Shown: positions 32,818 to 41,454, counted from the first letter of the stretch. The stretch: DNA of 64,000 nt from Phycisphaeraceae bacterium (GCA_019636495.1 JAHBXL010000001.1:1-64000), one strand, 5' to 3'. Program-made: numbers and translations. Notes: generated by a model from the letters alone, not told the origin.

Positions 32818-34158
32818 ATGGCCGGACCCGCAGCCCACGACTCGAAGGACGCAGCGCCGCTTGCCGCGGCCGCGCTGAGCACGCTCGCCAATCACGGCGG
32901 GGCGACCGAGCAGGTCGTCGCGCAGTTGCGCGATGGGCTCAAGGGTCGGCGCGCGACGGTGGTGCTGCTGTTCTTCACGACGCACCACGCGCTGGCCTCC
33001 GGGCACATGGCGTCGCAGGTTCGTTCGGCCATCGGGCCCGGCGCGCTGCTGGGCGTATCGGCCGAGTCGGTGCTGGCGGGGGCGCAAGAGGTCGAGAACG
33101 GGCCGGGGGTGGCCGCATTGGCGTTGAGCCTGCCGGGAGTGCACGCCGAGGTGTTCCGGACGGACCAATGGCCCGAGTTCAAGGAGCCGCCGACCAGCGA
33201 TGAGCAGTTGCGGTCGCTGGCGCGGGCGGCGGGCATGGACAGGCCCGACCACCGAGCGACATTTCTGTTCGCCGATCCGTTCTCGGTGCCGATGATCACC
33301 ATCCTGCCCGCGCTGGCACGGGCCAGGCCGTCGATGCGGAACGCGGATGCACACGGCGGAACACCGGCGCCGATTCTGGGCGGCATGGCAAGCGCCTCGG
33401 CGCGGCCGGGCGGCAACCGCTTGATCCTCAACGACACGGTCGCGGCATCGGGCGGCGTGGGCGTATCGCTCTCCGGGCCGGTGCGCGTCGATGCGCTGGT
33501 GTCGCAGGGGTGCAAGCCGATCGGCCAACCGCTGGTCATCACCTCGGGCAAGGGGCAGATGATCTCGGGGCTGGGTGGCAGGCCGGCGATGCAGGTGCTG
33601 GCCGAGATCATCGAGTCTCTGGATGAGCAGACGCGCGAGCGCATGAAGAAGGGATTGTTCGTCGGTCGCGCGGTCACGGAGTACAAGGCCCGCTTCGGGC
33701 GCGACGACTTCCTCATTCGCAATGTGATCGGCGTGGAGCAGTCCAGCGGGTCCGTCGCGGTGGCGGACCTGCTGCGCGTCGGGCAGACGATCCAGTTCCA
33801 CGTACGGGACGAGGCGACCGCGTCCGAGGACCTTGCCCTGCTGCTCGATGCCCAGCAACTGCGCGATGACCCTTTCGCCGGGCTCTTGTGCACCTGCAAC
33901 GGGCGCGGATCGCGCTTGTTCTCCACGCCCAGCCATGATGCCGCGATGATCACGCGCGCATTTGCGCGGCCGCGCGAGGCCGACCTGTTCACACCGGCCG
34001 CGCCGGGCGAGGACCCGACCGAGCCGCAGCCGGTGGCGCGGCAGTTCATGCCTCTGGCGGGGTTCTTCGCGGGCGGGGAGATCGGGCCGATCGGCGAGGG
34101 CGTGTTCGTGCACGGGCAGAGCGCGGCGCTCGCCCTTTTTCGTCCGCCGGTCATTTGA
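32818..34158 (+). CDS. FIST-domain protein (FIST_N plus FIST_C, 446 aa)
   Basis: Residues about 40-230 form the FIST N domain (V-V-L-L-F-F-T-T-H-H-A and G-A-L-L-G-V-S-A-E-S-V). Residues about 260-440 form the C domain, including F-H-V-R-D-E-A-T-A-S-E-D, L-L-C-T-C-N-G-R-G and the terminal F-F-A-G-G-E-I-G-P-I-G. FIST proteins are thought to be small-ligand sensors, often tied to signal transduction, but no kinase or receptor gene lies nearby. There is no signal peptide, so it should be cytoplasmic. The 3' end overlaps the convergent release-factor-like gene by 8 bp. Confidence 0.88.
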   Translation: MAGPAAHDSKDAAPLAAAALSTLANHGGATEQVVAQLRDGLKGRRATVVLLFFTTHHALASGHMASQVRSAIGPGALLGVSAESVLAGAQEVENGPGVAALALSLPGVHAEVFRTDQWPEFKEPPTSDEQLRSLARAAGMDRPDHRATFLFADPFSVPMITILPALARARPSMRNADAHGGTPAPILGGMASASARPGGNRLILNDTVAASGGVGVSLSGPVRVDALVSQGCKPIGQPLVITSGKGQMISGLGGRPAMQVLAEIIESLDEQTRERMKKGLFVGRAVTEYKARFGRDDFLIRNVIGVEQSSGSVAVADLLRVGQTIQFHVRDEATASEDLALLLDAQQLRDDPFAGLLCTCNGRGSRLFSTPSHDAAMITRAFARPREADLFTPAAPGEDPTEPQPVARQFMPLAGFFAGGEIGPIGEGVFVHGQSAALALFRPPVI

Positions 34159-34681
34159 GCGGGTGCAGCCCGGCCTCGTCGCGCGCGCGGTTCCAGGCCA
34201 GCAGGGCGGGTGGGTGGTCCTTGGCGAGTTTGATCAACTGGCTCGCCGAGCACTCGAGCCGAAGGCCGGCCTTGCGAGGGTCCCACCCGCACGCCGCGAT
34301 CACGTCGAGCGCTTCGGCAAGCAATGCCGGGAAGTCCTCGTGTTCGGGGTTGCAGGCGATGCGTCCGCTCTTCACACGGGACTTCCACAACGCCGAGCCG
34401 ATCTCGCCGATGGGCACGCCGGTGCGCACAGCGCACGCGAGCGCGAGCCGCAGGCGTCGCAGTGCGACACGCTTGTTCTCCCCCTGGCTGCGCCGCTCGC
34501 CCGCATGGGCCCGCACGCCTGACGGTTCGTGCTCGAGTTCCACAAGCGTCTCGACCTTGTTGCGGTTCTGCCCGCCCGGCCCGCCGGTGCGGCCCGTGCT
34601 CACGCGGCATTGGCGCAGCAGGAGTTCCTCGTCGAGGCACGCGGGATGATGCCAGCGAACCTCCTGCGGCTTGGCGTTCAT
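34151..34681 (-). CDS. Release-factor-like protein with GGQ motif but no codon-recognition domain (176 aa)
   Basis: Residues 33-38 read G-G-P-G-G-Q inside R-V-S-T-G-R-T-G-G-P-G-G-Q-N, the peptidyl-tRNA hydrolysis motif of class I release factors. Domains 1, 2 and 4 of RF1/RF2 are missing. The protein is longer than ArfB/YaeJ and lacks its highly basic tail; the C-terminal 80 residues are helical. It may rescue stalled ribosomes or act on another ribosomal substrate. ATG 34681 overlaps the tsaD stop by ATGA, so it is the third gene of an S41 protease-tsaD-RF operon. Confidence 0.8.
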   Translation of the reverse strand: MNAKPQEVRWHHPACLDEELLLRQCRVSTGRTGGPGGQNRNKVETLVELEHEPSGVRAHAGERRSQGENKRVALRRLRLALACAVRTGVPIGEIGSALWKSRVKSGRIACNPEHEDFPALLAEALDVIAACGWDPRKAGLRLECSASQLIKLAKDHPPALLAWNRARDEAGLHPLK

Positions 34682-35796
34682 GCCGCCCCCGCCTGCGCCG
34701 AGCCGTGAAACGCGATCGATGGCGACGCGGTCATCGACCAAGCGTCGCCGCGCCAGCCGCGTGCGGCCAGCACCTCGTGCCCGAGCGCGGCGACCATCGC
34801 GGCGTTGTCAAGGCAATACTCCATCCGCGGCAGGCGGACATCGACCCCGCGGGCAGCGCCCAAGACAAGCAGCCGCTCGCGGAGAAGCGAGTTCGCACTG
34901 ACACCGCCGCCGACCAGCAGCACGCGGCATGCCGGGTGCCTGTCGAGCGCGCGTTCGACTTTGAGCACCACAGCCGAGGCCGCGGCCTCCTGAAATGTCG
35001 CCGCGACGTCCGCCGCGATCATCATCGGGCCGTGCTCGGGCTCGCCGCGGGCCTCGCGCCGGGCCCGCGCCTGCGGGCTCTCGGGCACACCGCGGAAGGC
35101 GTAGAGCGCGGCGGTCTTGAGACCGGAGAACGAGAAGTCGAGCGAGTCGGGCGCGATACGCGCCAACGGAAACCCGGGCCGGTGCGCGCGGCCTGTGCGT
35201 GCGAGGCGGTCCAGCGCGGGCCCGCCGGGGAAGGGCAGACCGAGAATCGTGGCGACCTTGTCGTACGCCTCGCCGACCGCATCATCGATCGTGGCGCCGA
35301 TGCGTTCCGCGCGCGTTGGCGAATCGCACACGTACATCGACGTGTGCCCGCCGCTGACGACCAGCCCCAGTGCCGGCCAGCGCGCAGGCTCCGGCTCGTC
35401 GCCGGCAGGCCCGATGGACCCGGCGACAAGGTGCGCCTGCACGTGATCGACGCCGACCACCGGCACGCCCAGCGCCCACGCCAGGCCCTTGGCCGCGCCG
35501 ACACCCACGAGCAGCGAGCCGATCAATCCCGGTCGATTGCCGACGGCGACGGCGTGCAGATCTCGCTGCGCAATACCGGCATCGGCCAGCGCGCGGCGCA
35601 CAACGGGCAGAACGCGCTCGGCGTGCGCGCGGCTGGCGATCTCCGGCACGACGCCGCGGTACTCCTCGTGCAGGTCGTGCTGCGACGCGATGATGTTCGA
35701 GAGCACGGCGCGACCGCCGCGAACCACCGCCGCGGCGGTCTCGTCGCAGGAGGTCTCGATGCCGAGCACGAGGCGTGAGGCGTCGACCGCGCTCAC
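34678..35796 (-). CDS. tsaD: tRNA N6-adenosine threonylcarbamoyltransferase TsaD (372 aa)
   Basis: TsaD transfers threonylcarbamoyl to A37 of ANN-decoding tRNAs, with TsaB/E. The ASKHA fold is plain: G-I-E-T-S-C-D-E-T (12-20), E-I-A-S-R-A-H, V-D-H-V-Q-A-H (metal-binding HxxxH), G-L-V-V-S-G-G-H-T and G-G-G-V-S-A-N near the C-terminus. Several Ala/Arg-rich inserts make it slightly longer than the usual 335-345 residues. The start is GTG 35796, overlapping the S41 protease stop (GTGA). Partner genes tsaB and tsaE are not in the window. Confidence 0.95.
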   Translation of the reverse strand: MSAVDASRLVLGIETSCDETAAAVVRGGRAVLSNIIASQHDLHEEYRGVVPEIASRAHAERVLPVVRRALADAGIAQRDLHAVAVGNRPGLIGSLLVGVGAAKGLAWALGVPVVGVDHVQAHLVAGSIGPAGDEPEPARWPALGLVVSGGHTSMYVCDSPTRAERIGATIDDAVGEAYDKVATILGLPFPGGPALDRLARTGRAHRPGFPLARIAPDSLDFSFSGLKTAALYAFRGVPESPQARARREARGEPEHGPMMIAADVAATFQEAAASAVVLKVERALDRHPACRVLLVGGGVSANSLLRERLLVLGAARGVDVRLPRMEYCLDNAAMVAALGHEVLAARGWRGDAWSMTASPSIAFHGSAQAGAA

Positions 35797-37475
35797 CGGC
35801 TGTTCCCCTCAACCTCGACATCGGCCTGCAGGAGCCAGCGTTCCAGGTCCTGCCCCGTGATGCGCAGTGTCGCGACCGTGTTGCCGTCGCGGTCGCGGAT
35901 CACCACACGCCCGCCATCGAGTTCGATGTCGTCGGGCCAAAGGTCGACGCGCGGCGGTTTGGCCTCGCCTGTCGCGGCGGCCGATTCGAGCGCGGTGATC
36001 CGCTTGTCGATCCGTGCGAACTCAAGCCCGAGCAGTTCGCGCGAGCGCTCCAGCCTCCGCAACTCCGCCGCGGCGATGGCCTTGTCGGCGGGGACCGCCT
36101 CGCTCACCGGCTGCCAGGAGCCGGTATCGACGCGGGATTGCGCCGCGCGGAGCGCGGCGGCAAGTTGGGAATCGCGCGCCTCGCGGGCGATCCAATCCGG
36201 CGAGCCCCAGTCCTGTGCGGGCGGGGGCGCGCCATTGCCGGTGATGGCGTCGAAGTCGCGACGACGCAGGAAGCGTGCCTGCAACTCGTCATCGCTCACG
36301 GGAACATAGAACCCGGGGCTGGGGTCGACGCCCCAGATCGCGGAATCGTCAGTTCTCTGGATGAGTCGGCCCGAGGGCAGGTAGTACTTCTGCGTGGTGA
36401 ACTTCAGGTGGCCGTTGCGTTGGCGGTCGAGCGGAACCACCGTCTGCACCAGCCCCTTGCCGAAGGTGCGTGTGCCGACCACGACGCCGCGGTTGTGATC
36501 CTGGATCGCGCCCGCGAGAATCTCGCTGGCAGAGGCGGAGGAGCCATCGACGAGCACGCACACGGGGAAGTCGGTCGCGGGGCCGCCCCGGCGAGAGCGG
36601 ATGACCTGCTCGCGCATCGCGCGACCGCGTACGGAGACGATGACACCCTCATCCAGGAATGCGTCCGCGATGCGTTCGGCCGCATCGAGTACGCCGCCGG
36701 GGTTGCCGCGCAGATCGAGCACCAGCCCGCCGAGCGTCCCGCCGGCAGACCTTCGCGCATCGGCCAAGGCCGCGCCGAACTCCTCCGGCGCGGTCGGGGT
36801 GAACTGGGTGATGCGGATGTAGGCGACCTTGCGGGCCGGGTCGAGCAGGTACTCCCAGCCGCCGTTACCCGCGCCCGACCGTCGCAGGCCGCGGACCGAC
36901 TTGTTGGTGATCTGCCTCCGCGCAAGGGTGTAGGTGGTCTCCTTGCCGCCGCGCAGCACGACAAACGAGACCTTCGTGCCGGGCACGCCGGTCAGCATCT
37001 TCACGCACTCATCGCTGGTCAGGCCGAAAGTGCTCTTGCCCTCGACGCTGATGATGCGGTCGCCCGAGAGAATCCCCGCTTCCATCGCGGGCGAGTCCTC
37101 CAGCGGCGTCACGACCGTGAGCCAGCCATCGCGCATCTCGATCTGGCAGCCGATGCCGGAGAACTGACCGGTCATTTGCTTGGAGAACTCGGCGGCGTCC
37201 TCGGGCGCGATGTACTCGGCGTAGGGGTCATCCAGCGCGCCGACGAGGCCGGCGATCGCCCCCTGCTGGAGTTTGGCGGTGTCGATGGCATCGACGTACT
37301 GGGCGCTCAGCACGCGGTACACCTCCGCGATCGGATCGGTGAACCCACGTGAGCCCGGCTGGGCCATGGCGGCCAGCCGCGCGGCCATGACGCCGACCAG
37401 GAACACCATGATCATCGTCAGGAGCGTCAGCCGGGTCACGGCTCCGTGTCGGGCGAGCGGGCGGTCGGTCGGCAT
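35793..37475 (-). CDS. C-terminal-processing S41 family peptidase with PDZ domain (560 aa)
   Basis: AAGGAGG about 7 nt before ATG 37475 fixes the start. A signal anchor (about 17-36) is followed by the S41 N-terminal helices, a PDZ domain (about 98-180, F-S-G-I-G-C and G-D-R-I-I-S-V-E-G), and the catalytic core with the Ser in G-S-S-A-S-A-S-E-I and the Lys in G-T-R-T-F-G-K-G-L-V-Q. A C-terminal extension of about 150 residues is coiled-coil-like and ends in a D-G-N-T-V-A-T-L-R segment. It is probably a periplasmic Tsp/CtpA-like processing protease. It heads the operon with tsaD. Confidence 0.92.
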   Translation of the reverse strand: MPTDRPLARHGAVTRLTLLTMIMVFLVGVMAARLAAMAQPGSRGFTDPIAEVYRVLSAQYVDAIDTAKLQQGAIAGLVGALDDPYAEYIAPEDAAEFSKQMTGQFSGIGCQIEMRDGWLTVVTPLEDSPAMEAGILSGDRIISVEGKSTFGLTSDECVKMLTGVPGTKVSFVVLRGGKETTYTLARRQITNKSVRGLRRSGAGNGGWEYLLDPARKVAYIRITQFTPTAPEEFGAALADARRSAGGTLGGLVLDLRGNPGGVLDAAERIADAFLDEGVIVSVRGRAMREQVIRSRRGGPATDFPVCVLVDGSSASASEILAGAIQDHNRGVVVGTRTFGKGLVQTVVPLDRQRNGHLKFTTQKYYLPSGRLIQRTDDSAIWGVDPSPGFYVPVSDDELQARFLRRRDFDAITGNGAPPPAQDWGSPDWIAREARDSQLAAALRAAQSRVDTGSWQPVSEAVPADKAIAAAELRRLERSRELLGLEFARIDKRITALESAAATGEAKPPRVDLWPDDIELDGGRVVIRDRDGNTVATLRITGQDLERWLLQADVEVEGNSR

Positions 37476-37563
37476 GTGGGCCTCCTTGCGGGGCATTATT
37501 CGCCGGCCGCGGCGGCCGGAACGGCCGGGCGTGCCGCGCGGGGTTGCACGGGCCGGCCGCCGC

Positions 37564-37569
37564 TACACT
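37564..37569 (+). promoter_or_regulatory. -10 element TACACT for dnaX
   Basis: TACACT ends 9 nt before ATG 37579. TTGCAC (37544-37549) lies 14 nt upstream, shorter than the usual spacer. Confidence 0.5.
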
Positions 37570-37578
37570 GTGCGTGCC

Positions 37579-38727
37579 ATGGCGTACACCGTTCTTGCTC
37601 GACGTTACCGATCCCAGTCCTTTGACGAGGTGGTGGGCCAGGAAGCCATTGCCAACACGCTGCGCACCGCCATCAAGCAGAACCGCGTGGCGCACGCGTA
37701 CCTGTTCACCGGCACGCGCGGCGTCGGCAAGACCTCCATGGCCCGCATCTTCGCCCGTGCGCTCAACGCCGTCGATGACAGCGGGAAGGAAAACCCGGAC
37801 ATCGCCGCGGCGATCATGCGCGGGCAGGACACCGACGTCATCGAGATCGACGCGGCGAGCAACACCGGCGTCGAGAACGCGCGCGACCTGATCAACAACG
37901 CCCAGTATCGCCCGATGCGCGGCCGAAAAAAGGTCTACATCATCGACGAAGTGCACATGCTCTCGACGCAGGCGTTCAACGCGCTGCTCAAGACCATGGA
38001 GGAGCCGCCCGAGCACGTGGTCTTCATCCTGTGCACGACCGAGACGCACAAGGTTCCGGCGACCATCCAGTCGCGCTGCCAGCGGTTCGACTTCCGCAAC
38101 ATCGCGACCGCGAAGATCGCCGAGCATCTTCGCGAGGTTCTCAAGGGCGAGGGCATCAGCGCCGAGCCCGAACTGGTGCACATGGTCGCGCGGCTGGGCA
38201 ACGGGTCAATGCGCGATGCGCTCTCGCTGCTGGACCGCCTGCTGGCCGCGGGAGAGAAGAAACTCACCGTCAAACTCCTGGACCAACTCATCGGCACGCC
38301 CGACCGCGACCTGACGGGCGCGGTTGTCAAGGCGATCGCCGAGGGCGATGCCGCGGGCGCGCTCCGCAACGCCGATGCGCTCCTGCATCGCGGCGTCTCG
38401 CCCGAGCAACTGCTCAACACGCTGGCCGATTCCTTCCGCGACCTGATGGTCATCAACGTCTGCGGAACCGAATCGGATCTGGTCGAACTGGGCGACGAGC
38501 CCCGCAAGCAGGCCGCGGCGATGGCGCGGCGGTTCGACGCCGCGGGGCTGACCCACCTGATCGCGATCTGCGACGGCGTGCGCCGATCGGCACGGGACTT
38601 TGCCGGCGGTCGCGCCCTGCTCGATGCGGCCATCGTCCGCATGGCCATGGCCGACAAGATGGCCGACGTCGCGGCACTGATCGCCGGGGCGGCAACCGCC
38701 AACGGGAGTGCCATCGGAAAAAAATGA
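37579..38727 (+). CDS. dnaX: DNA polymerase III subunit gamma (short DnaX product, 382 aa); tau produced by apparent -1 frameshift
   Basis: This is the clamp-loader ATPase. Walker A G-T-R-G-V-G-K-T-S is at about 45-53, Walker B I-I-D-E-V-H-M-L at about 121-128, sensor I T-T-E-T-H-K and the arginine-finger block S-R-C-Q-R-F-D-F-R. Domain III (about 230-370) follows. Only two of the usual zinc-binding cysteines are absent or altered: the zinc module seen in E. coli DnaX is replaced by A-V-D-D-S-G-K-E-N. The zero frame ends G-K-K-UGA right after an A7 tract, while a typical DnaX C-terminal part continues in the -1 frame (38724-39350). I read this as programmed frameshifting giving gamma (382 aa) and tau (590 aa). 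Confidence 0.92.
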   Translation: MAYTVLARRYRSQSFDEVVGQEAIANTLRTAIKQNRVAHAYLFTGTRGVGKTSMARIFARALNAVDDSGKENPDIAAAIMRGQDTDVIEIDAASNTGVENARDLINNAQYRPMRGRKKVYIIDEVHMLSTQAFNALLKTMEEPPEHVVFILCTTETHKVPATIQSRCQRFDFRNIATAKIAEHLREVLKGEGISAEPELVHMVARLGNGSMRDALSLLDRLLAAGEKKLTVKLLDQLIGTPDRDLTGAVVKAIAEGDAAGALRNADALLHRGVSPEQLLNTLADSFRDLMVINVCGTESDLVELGDEPRKQAAAMARRFDAAGLTHLIAICDGVRRSARDFAGGRALLDAAIVRMAMADKMADVAALIAGAATANGSAIGKK

Positions 38728-38745
38728 GCCCGGGGGGGGGGCGGG
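38704..38745 (+). promoter_or_regulatory. Probable programmed -1 frameshift signal in dnaX
   Basis: In order: GGGAG (38704-38708), an internal Shine-Dalgarno-like site; nine nt; the heptamer A-AAA-AAA (38718-38724) read in frame as GGA AAA AAA; the stop UGA (38725-38727); then, 7 nt after the slip site, ten G (38732-38741), C and four G. E. coli dnaX has the same order of Shine-Dalgarno, slippery heptamer and downstream structure. Here the G-rich tract could form a quadruplex instead of a stem-loop. Confidence 0.75.
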
Positions 38746-39350
38746 GTGAAGAACACGCCGGAGACGTGCCGGCGGCCCGAGTCGAGAGTTCGGCGACCGA
38801 ATTCGTGCCGCGGCAACCCACCTTGGCTCCGGCGGCCGAGGCGCCGCCTCCGATGGCCCCTGCTGAGCCTGCGGCGGCGACCACGCCGATGCGGGCTGTG
38901 GAGCCCGCGCCCACGGGTGACCTGTGGGCGAGGGTGCTGCGCGGGCCGGGCGTGACGGCGGTGTTGCGGACGATCCTGAGCAACCTGCGCGTGAAGTCCG
39001 CCGATGCGGCGAGCGGGCGCGTGGTCATTGTGGGCGAAGCGAAGTATGCCGAGTCGGCGCGCTCGCGACAGGGGATGATCGTCGATGCGCTCCGCCGCGA
39101 AATCGGCCGCGGTGTCGAACTGATCATCGAAGCGGAGGTCTCGGACACGGCCGATGACGTGCCCGAGGCGCAGGCCGCAGTGGAGGCCCCGACCGATCGG
39201 CCGGAGGGCGGTCCCGATTCCGCGCAGCCTGCGGCCCCGGCGAGCCCGCCACAGACATTTTCGGAGCATCCGTTGATCCGCGAGGCCATGGAACTGTTCG
39301 GCGCTCGTATTGTGGATGTGCAGCACCGTCGTCCGGCCGCCCAGTCGTGA
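38724..39350 (+). CDS. dnaX: Tau-specific C-terminal part of DnaX in the -1 frame (208 aa)
   Basis: This frame is entered from dnaX by a -1 slip at 38718-38724. It has a Pro/Ala-rich linker (about 60 residues), then a folded domain: L-W-A-R-V-L near the start, a central beta-rich part, and H-P-L-I-R-E-A-M-E-L-F-G-A-R-I-V near the end, which is the usual terminal block of bacterial DnaX tau. An ATG at 38724 overlaps the gamma stop, so separate translation by reinitiation is possible but would give an odd orphan C-terminal domain. A one-base deletion in the A tract during sequencing would also explain the break. Confidence 0.8.
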   Translation: MSPGGGRGEEHAGDVPAARVESSATEFVPRQPTLAPAAEAPPPMAPAEPAAATTPMRAVEPAPTGDLWARVLRGPGVTAVLRTILSNLRVKSADAASGRVVIVGEAKYAESARSRQGMIVDALRREIGRGVELIIEAEVSDTADDVPEAQAAVEAPTDRPEGGPDSAQPAAPASPPQTFSEHPLIREAMELFGARIVDVQHRRPAAQS

Positions 39351-39366
39351 GGTGACAGGAGTCCCG

Positions 39367-39735
39367 ATGTTCGAGCACCTGAAGATGGCCGGCACGCTGG
39401 CCGGCCTGATGAAGAACAAGGATGCTCTCCGCGAGGCGGGAGAGCGCATCAAGAGTCGACTCGCCGAGGCCCGCGCTTCGGGCAGCGCGGGAGGCGGCGC
39501 GGTCCACGCCACCGCCAGCGGCGAGATGAAGATCGTCTCCATCCGCATCGAGCCCGCGCTGGCATCGGGAATGACCGACCCGGCGAACCATGCTCTGGCC
39601 GAGCAACTCATCGCGGAGGCCGTCAACAACGCTCTCGAGCGGGCCAAGGACATGGCTCAGAGCATCGCCATCAAGGAGGCCGATGCGCTCGGCCTGCCCG
39701 GGCTGGGCGGGCTCGCGGGATTGATCGGCAACTGA
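39367..39735 (+). CDS. YbaB/EbfC family nucleoid-associated protein (122 aa)
   Basis: The N-terminal helix (M-F-E-H-L-K-M-A-G-T-L-A-G-L-M-K-N-K) and the central G-S-A-G-G-G-A-V-H-A-T-A-S-G-E-M-K-I-V-S-I strand block define the YbaB fold. A Gly/Leu-rich tail ends the protein. YbaB binds DNA as a dimer, and its gene follows dnaX in many bacteria, usually with recR next; recR is absent here. AGGAG lies about 7 nt before ATG, 16 bp after the tau stop, so it is probably co-transcribed with dnaX. Confidence 0.9.
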   Translation: MFEHLKMAGTLAGLMKNKDALREAGERIKSRLAEARASGSAGGGAVHATASGEMKIVSIRIEPALASGMTDPANHALAEQLIAEAVNNALERAKDMAQSIAIKEADALGLPGLGGLAGLIGN

Positions 39736-39801
39736 GCCGCGCGGCCGCGGCCGGTGCGGTACCATGCAACCCTCGACGATCGGCCACGGATAGGCACCTG
39801 C

Positions 39802-40263
39802 ATGCGACGACGACTCATCACCGGCACGCACTCGTCGTTTGAGGGGATCAACGCCACGCCTCTCATCGACGTGGTCATGTGCCTGATCATTTTCTTTCTT
39901 GTCGTCGGCAAACTCGCGACCGACCGCGGCTTTGCCGTGCTGCTCCCCAGGAGCATCGCCGGGCAGGAGGAGACCGCGGCGACGATTCTGATCGTGACCG
40001 TTGCGCCCCACCCCGAGGGTCGGCAGCCGACCGGATCGATCTGGGACCGGCTTGGCATCACGGTTCAGGCCGATGGCGAGGAGTGCCCGGACGTGGCGTT
40101 CCTCGAATCCGCCGTCCGTGCGAAACTCGCCGCCGATCGGAATGCCTCGATCCAGATCCGCGGCGACTCAGGCCTCCAGTTCGGCCAACTCGAACCGGTT
40201 TTCCGCGCGTGTGGGCAGGCGGGAGCGCGAAAGGTCAACCTCGCGGCGGAGAAGCAGCCATGA
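39802..40263 (+). CDS. ExbD/TolR family protein (153 aa)
   Basis: A basic cytoplasmic tail precedes I-N-A-T-P-L-I-D-V-V-M-C-L-I-I-F-F-L-V (about 17-35), the ExbD/TolR membrane helix with its functional Asp (P-L-I-D). A periplasmic domain of about 110 residues follows. These proteins use proton flow with an ExbB/TolQ partner to energise outer-membrane transport or envelope integrity. No ExbB/TolQ gene is visible next to it. ATG 39802 is chosen because the family starts just before the membrane helix. The end overlaps the next ExbD gene by ATGA. Confidence 0.88.
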   Translation: MRRRLITGTHSSFEGINATPLIDVVMCLIIFFLVVGKLATDRGFAVLLPRSIAGQEETAATILIVTVAPHPEGRQPTGSIWDRLGITVQADGEECPDVAFLESAVRAKLAADRNASIQIRGDSGLQFGQLEPVFRACGQAGARKVNLAAEKQP

Positions 40264-40784
40264 GCGCCAAGCGCCGCCGCGGCCGCGTCTCCGTACTCCG
40301 GCGGCGCGATGCCCTGCACAACTACACGATGCACTTCGGGCCCAACATGACGCCGATGGTGGACATCGTGATGGTCATCCTGATCTTCTTCATGGCCACC
40401 GCCGCGTTCATGGGCAACGAGTGGTTTCTCCGCGCGGCGATTCCCTTCGAGGCGGGGCGAGGCACCAGCCTGACCAAACCCAACGACCCGCTCGCGCTGC
40501 CTCTCAAGCCCCTGGAGATCCTGCTCGGCGTTACGCCGGAGGGCGTCACGACCGTGTCGTTCCTGGACCTGCAGAACGCGAGCGTGGACCAGTTCCTGGC
40601 ACGGATCGCGCAGTTCCCCCGCAACGAAACGACCGCGGAACTGGAGGTCGTCATACGTCCCGACCCGCGAGTGCCCTACCCCGACGTGATCCGCGTGCAC
40701 GCCGCGTGCGATGCGGTGGGAATCTACAAGGTCGGCATCACGGTGCCGCGGGGGGCTCCGGGCGGGCCGCCGACGCCGCCCTGA
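40260..40784 (+). CDS. Second ExbD/TolR-like protein (174 aa)
   Basis: A basic N-terminus leads to N-M-T-P-M-V-D-I-V-M-V-I-L-I-F-F-M-A (about 29-46), with the key Asp in P-M-V-D. The periplasmic domain contains V-I-R-P-D-P-R-V-P-Y-P-D-V and ends in a Pro/Gly tail. It is coupled to the first ExbD by an ATGA overlap, so the two probably form a heterodimer. The last 47 bp overlap the 3' end of the convergent CPBP gene. Confidence 0.85.
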   Translation: MSAKRRRGRVSVLRRRDALHNYTMHFGPNMTPMVDIVMVILIFFMATAAFMGNEWFLRAAIPFEAGRGTSLTKPNDPLALPLKPLEILLGVTPEGVTTVSFLDLQNASVDQFLARIAQFPRNETTAELEVVIRPDPRVPYPDVIRVHAACDAVGIYKVGITVPRGAPGGPPTPP

Positions 40785-41454
40785 TTCTCCGGGCCCGCCG
40801 CCGCCGCGAGGCTTCCGCGATGACAAGCCCGGCGAGAAAGTCGTACGTCGCATGGGCGATCATCGCGGCGTAGAGATGGCCCGTGAGCATCACCATTCCG
40901 TGAAAGAGCGCGGCGAAGATGCTTGCGAGCGCGGCGCTGCGCCAGCCCTGCACGGCGTGTGCCGCGCCGAAGGCGATGCACGCAACGACGATGGCGAGGG
41001 CGTGCGACCCGGTGGCGCGGGTCAGGAGTTCGGCGAGCACGCCTCGATAGGCGACCTCCTCCGCAATCCCGGCCATGATGCACACCAGCGCGTAGGGAGC
41101 CAGTTGGCCGGGGTCGCGCCAATCGTCCATCGAGACCCGCTCGAGCCGCGTGCGCATGGCGCGATCGAGCCTGCGGATGCGCGCGGAAAGCGCGCCCAGC
41201 GTCAGAATCAGGAACACGGCGACCGCCGCGGCGTCGATCCACGTCGGCGACCACCTTGGGAACAGGTGCACGGCTTCGATCCGGGCGACGGTGAGCGATA
41301 CCCCCATGAGCACCGCGAGCGTGACGATAGTGTTGATGTGCACCGCGCTGCGCTTCGGCAGCGGAACCTTGCCCGAGTTGAGCGCGTGCGCGGAGCGCGC
41401 GGCCAGCGCGGGCAGCACGAGCACCATCGCCGCGATGTAGAACCAGCCGACCAT
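40738..41454 (-). CDS. CPBP family intramembrane glutamic endopeptidase (238 aa)
   Basis: There are about seven membrane segments. The CPBP motifs are E-E-V-A-Y-R (about 132-137), F-G-A-A-H (about 161-165) and H-A-T-Y-D (about 202-206), which together supply the catalytic Glu and metal-like His residues of the Rce1/CAAX-type fold. The substrate is unknown; relatives cleave prenylated proteins or bacteriocin leaders. The C-terminal 25 residues are Arg/Ala/Pro-rich and encoded in the overlap with the ExbD gene. No ribosome binding site or TAnnnT element was seen near ATG 41454. Confidence 0.87.
   Translation of the reverse strand: MVGWFYIAAMVLVLPALAARSAHALNSGKVPLPKRSAVHINTIVTLAVLMGVSLTVARIEAVHLFPRWSPTWIDAAAVAVFLILTLGALSARIRRLDRAMRTRLERVSMDDWRDPGQLAPYALVCIMAGIAEEVAYRGVLAELLTRATGSHALAIVVACIAFGAAHAVQGWRSAALASIFAALFHGMVMLTGHLYAAMIAHATYDFLAGLVIAEASRRRRARRIRAASAARPEPPAAP

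Noticed and set aside
38732..38741. Ten-G run as the cause of the dnaX frame break
   Set aside because: The zero-frame stop lies before the G-run, so an indel in the G-run cannot restore one frame. Only the A tract could.
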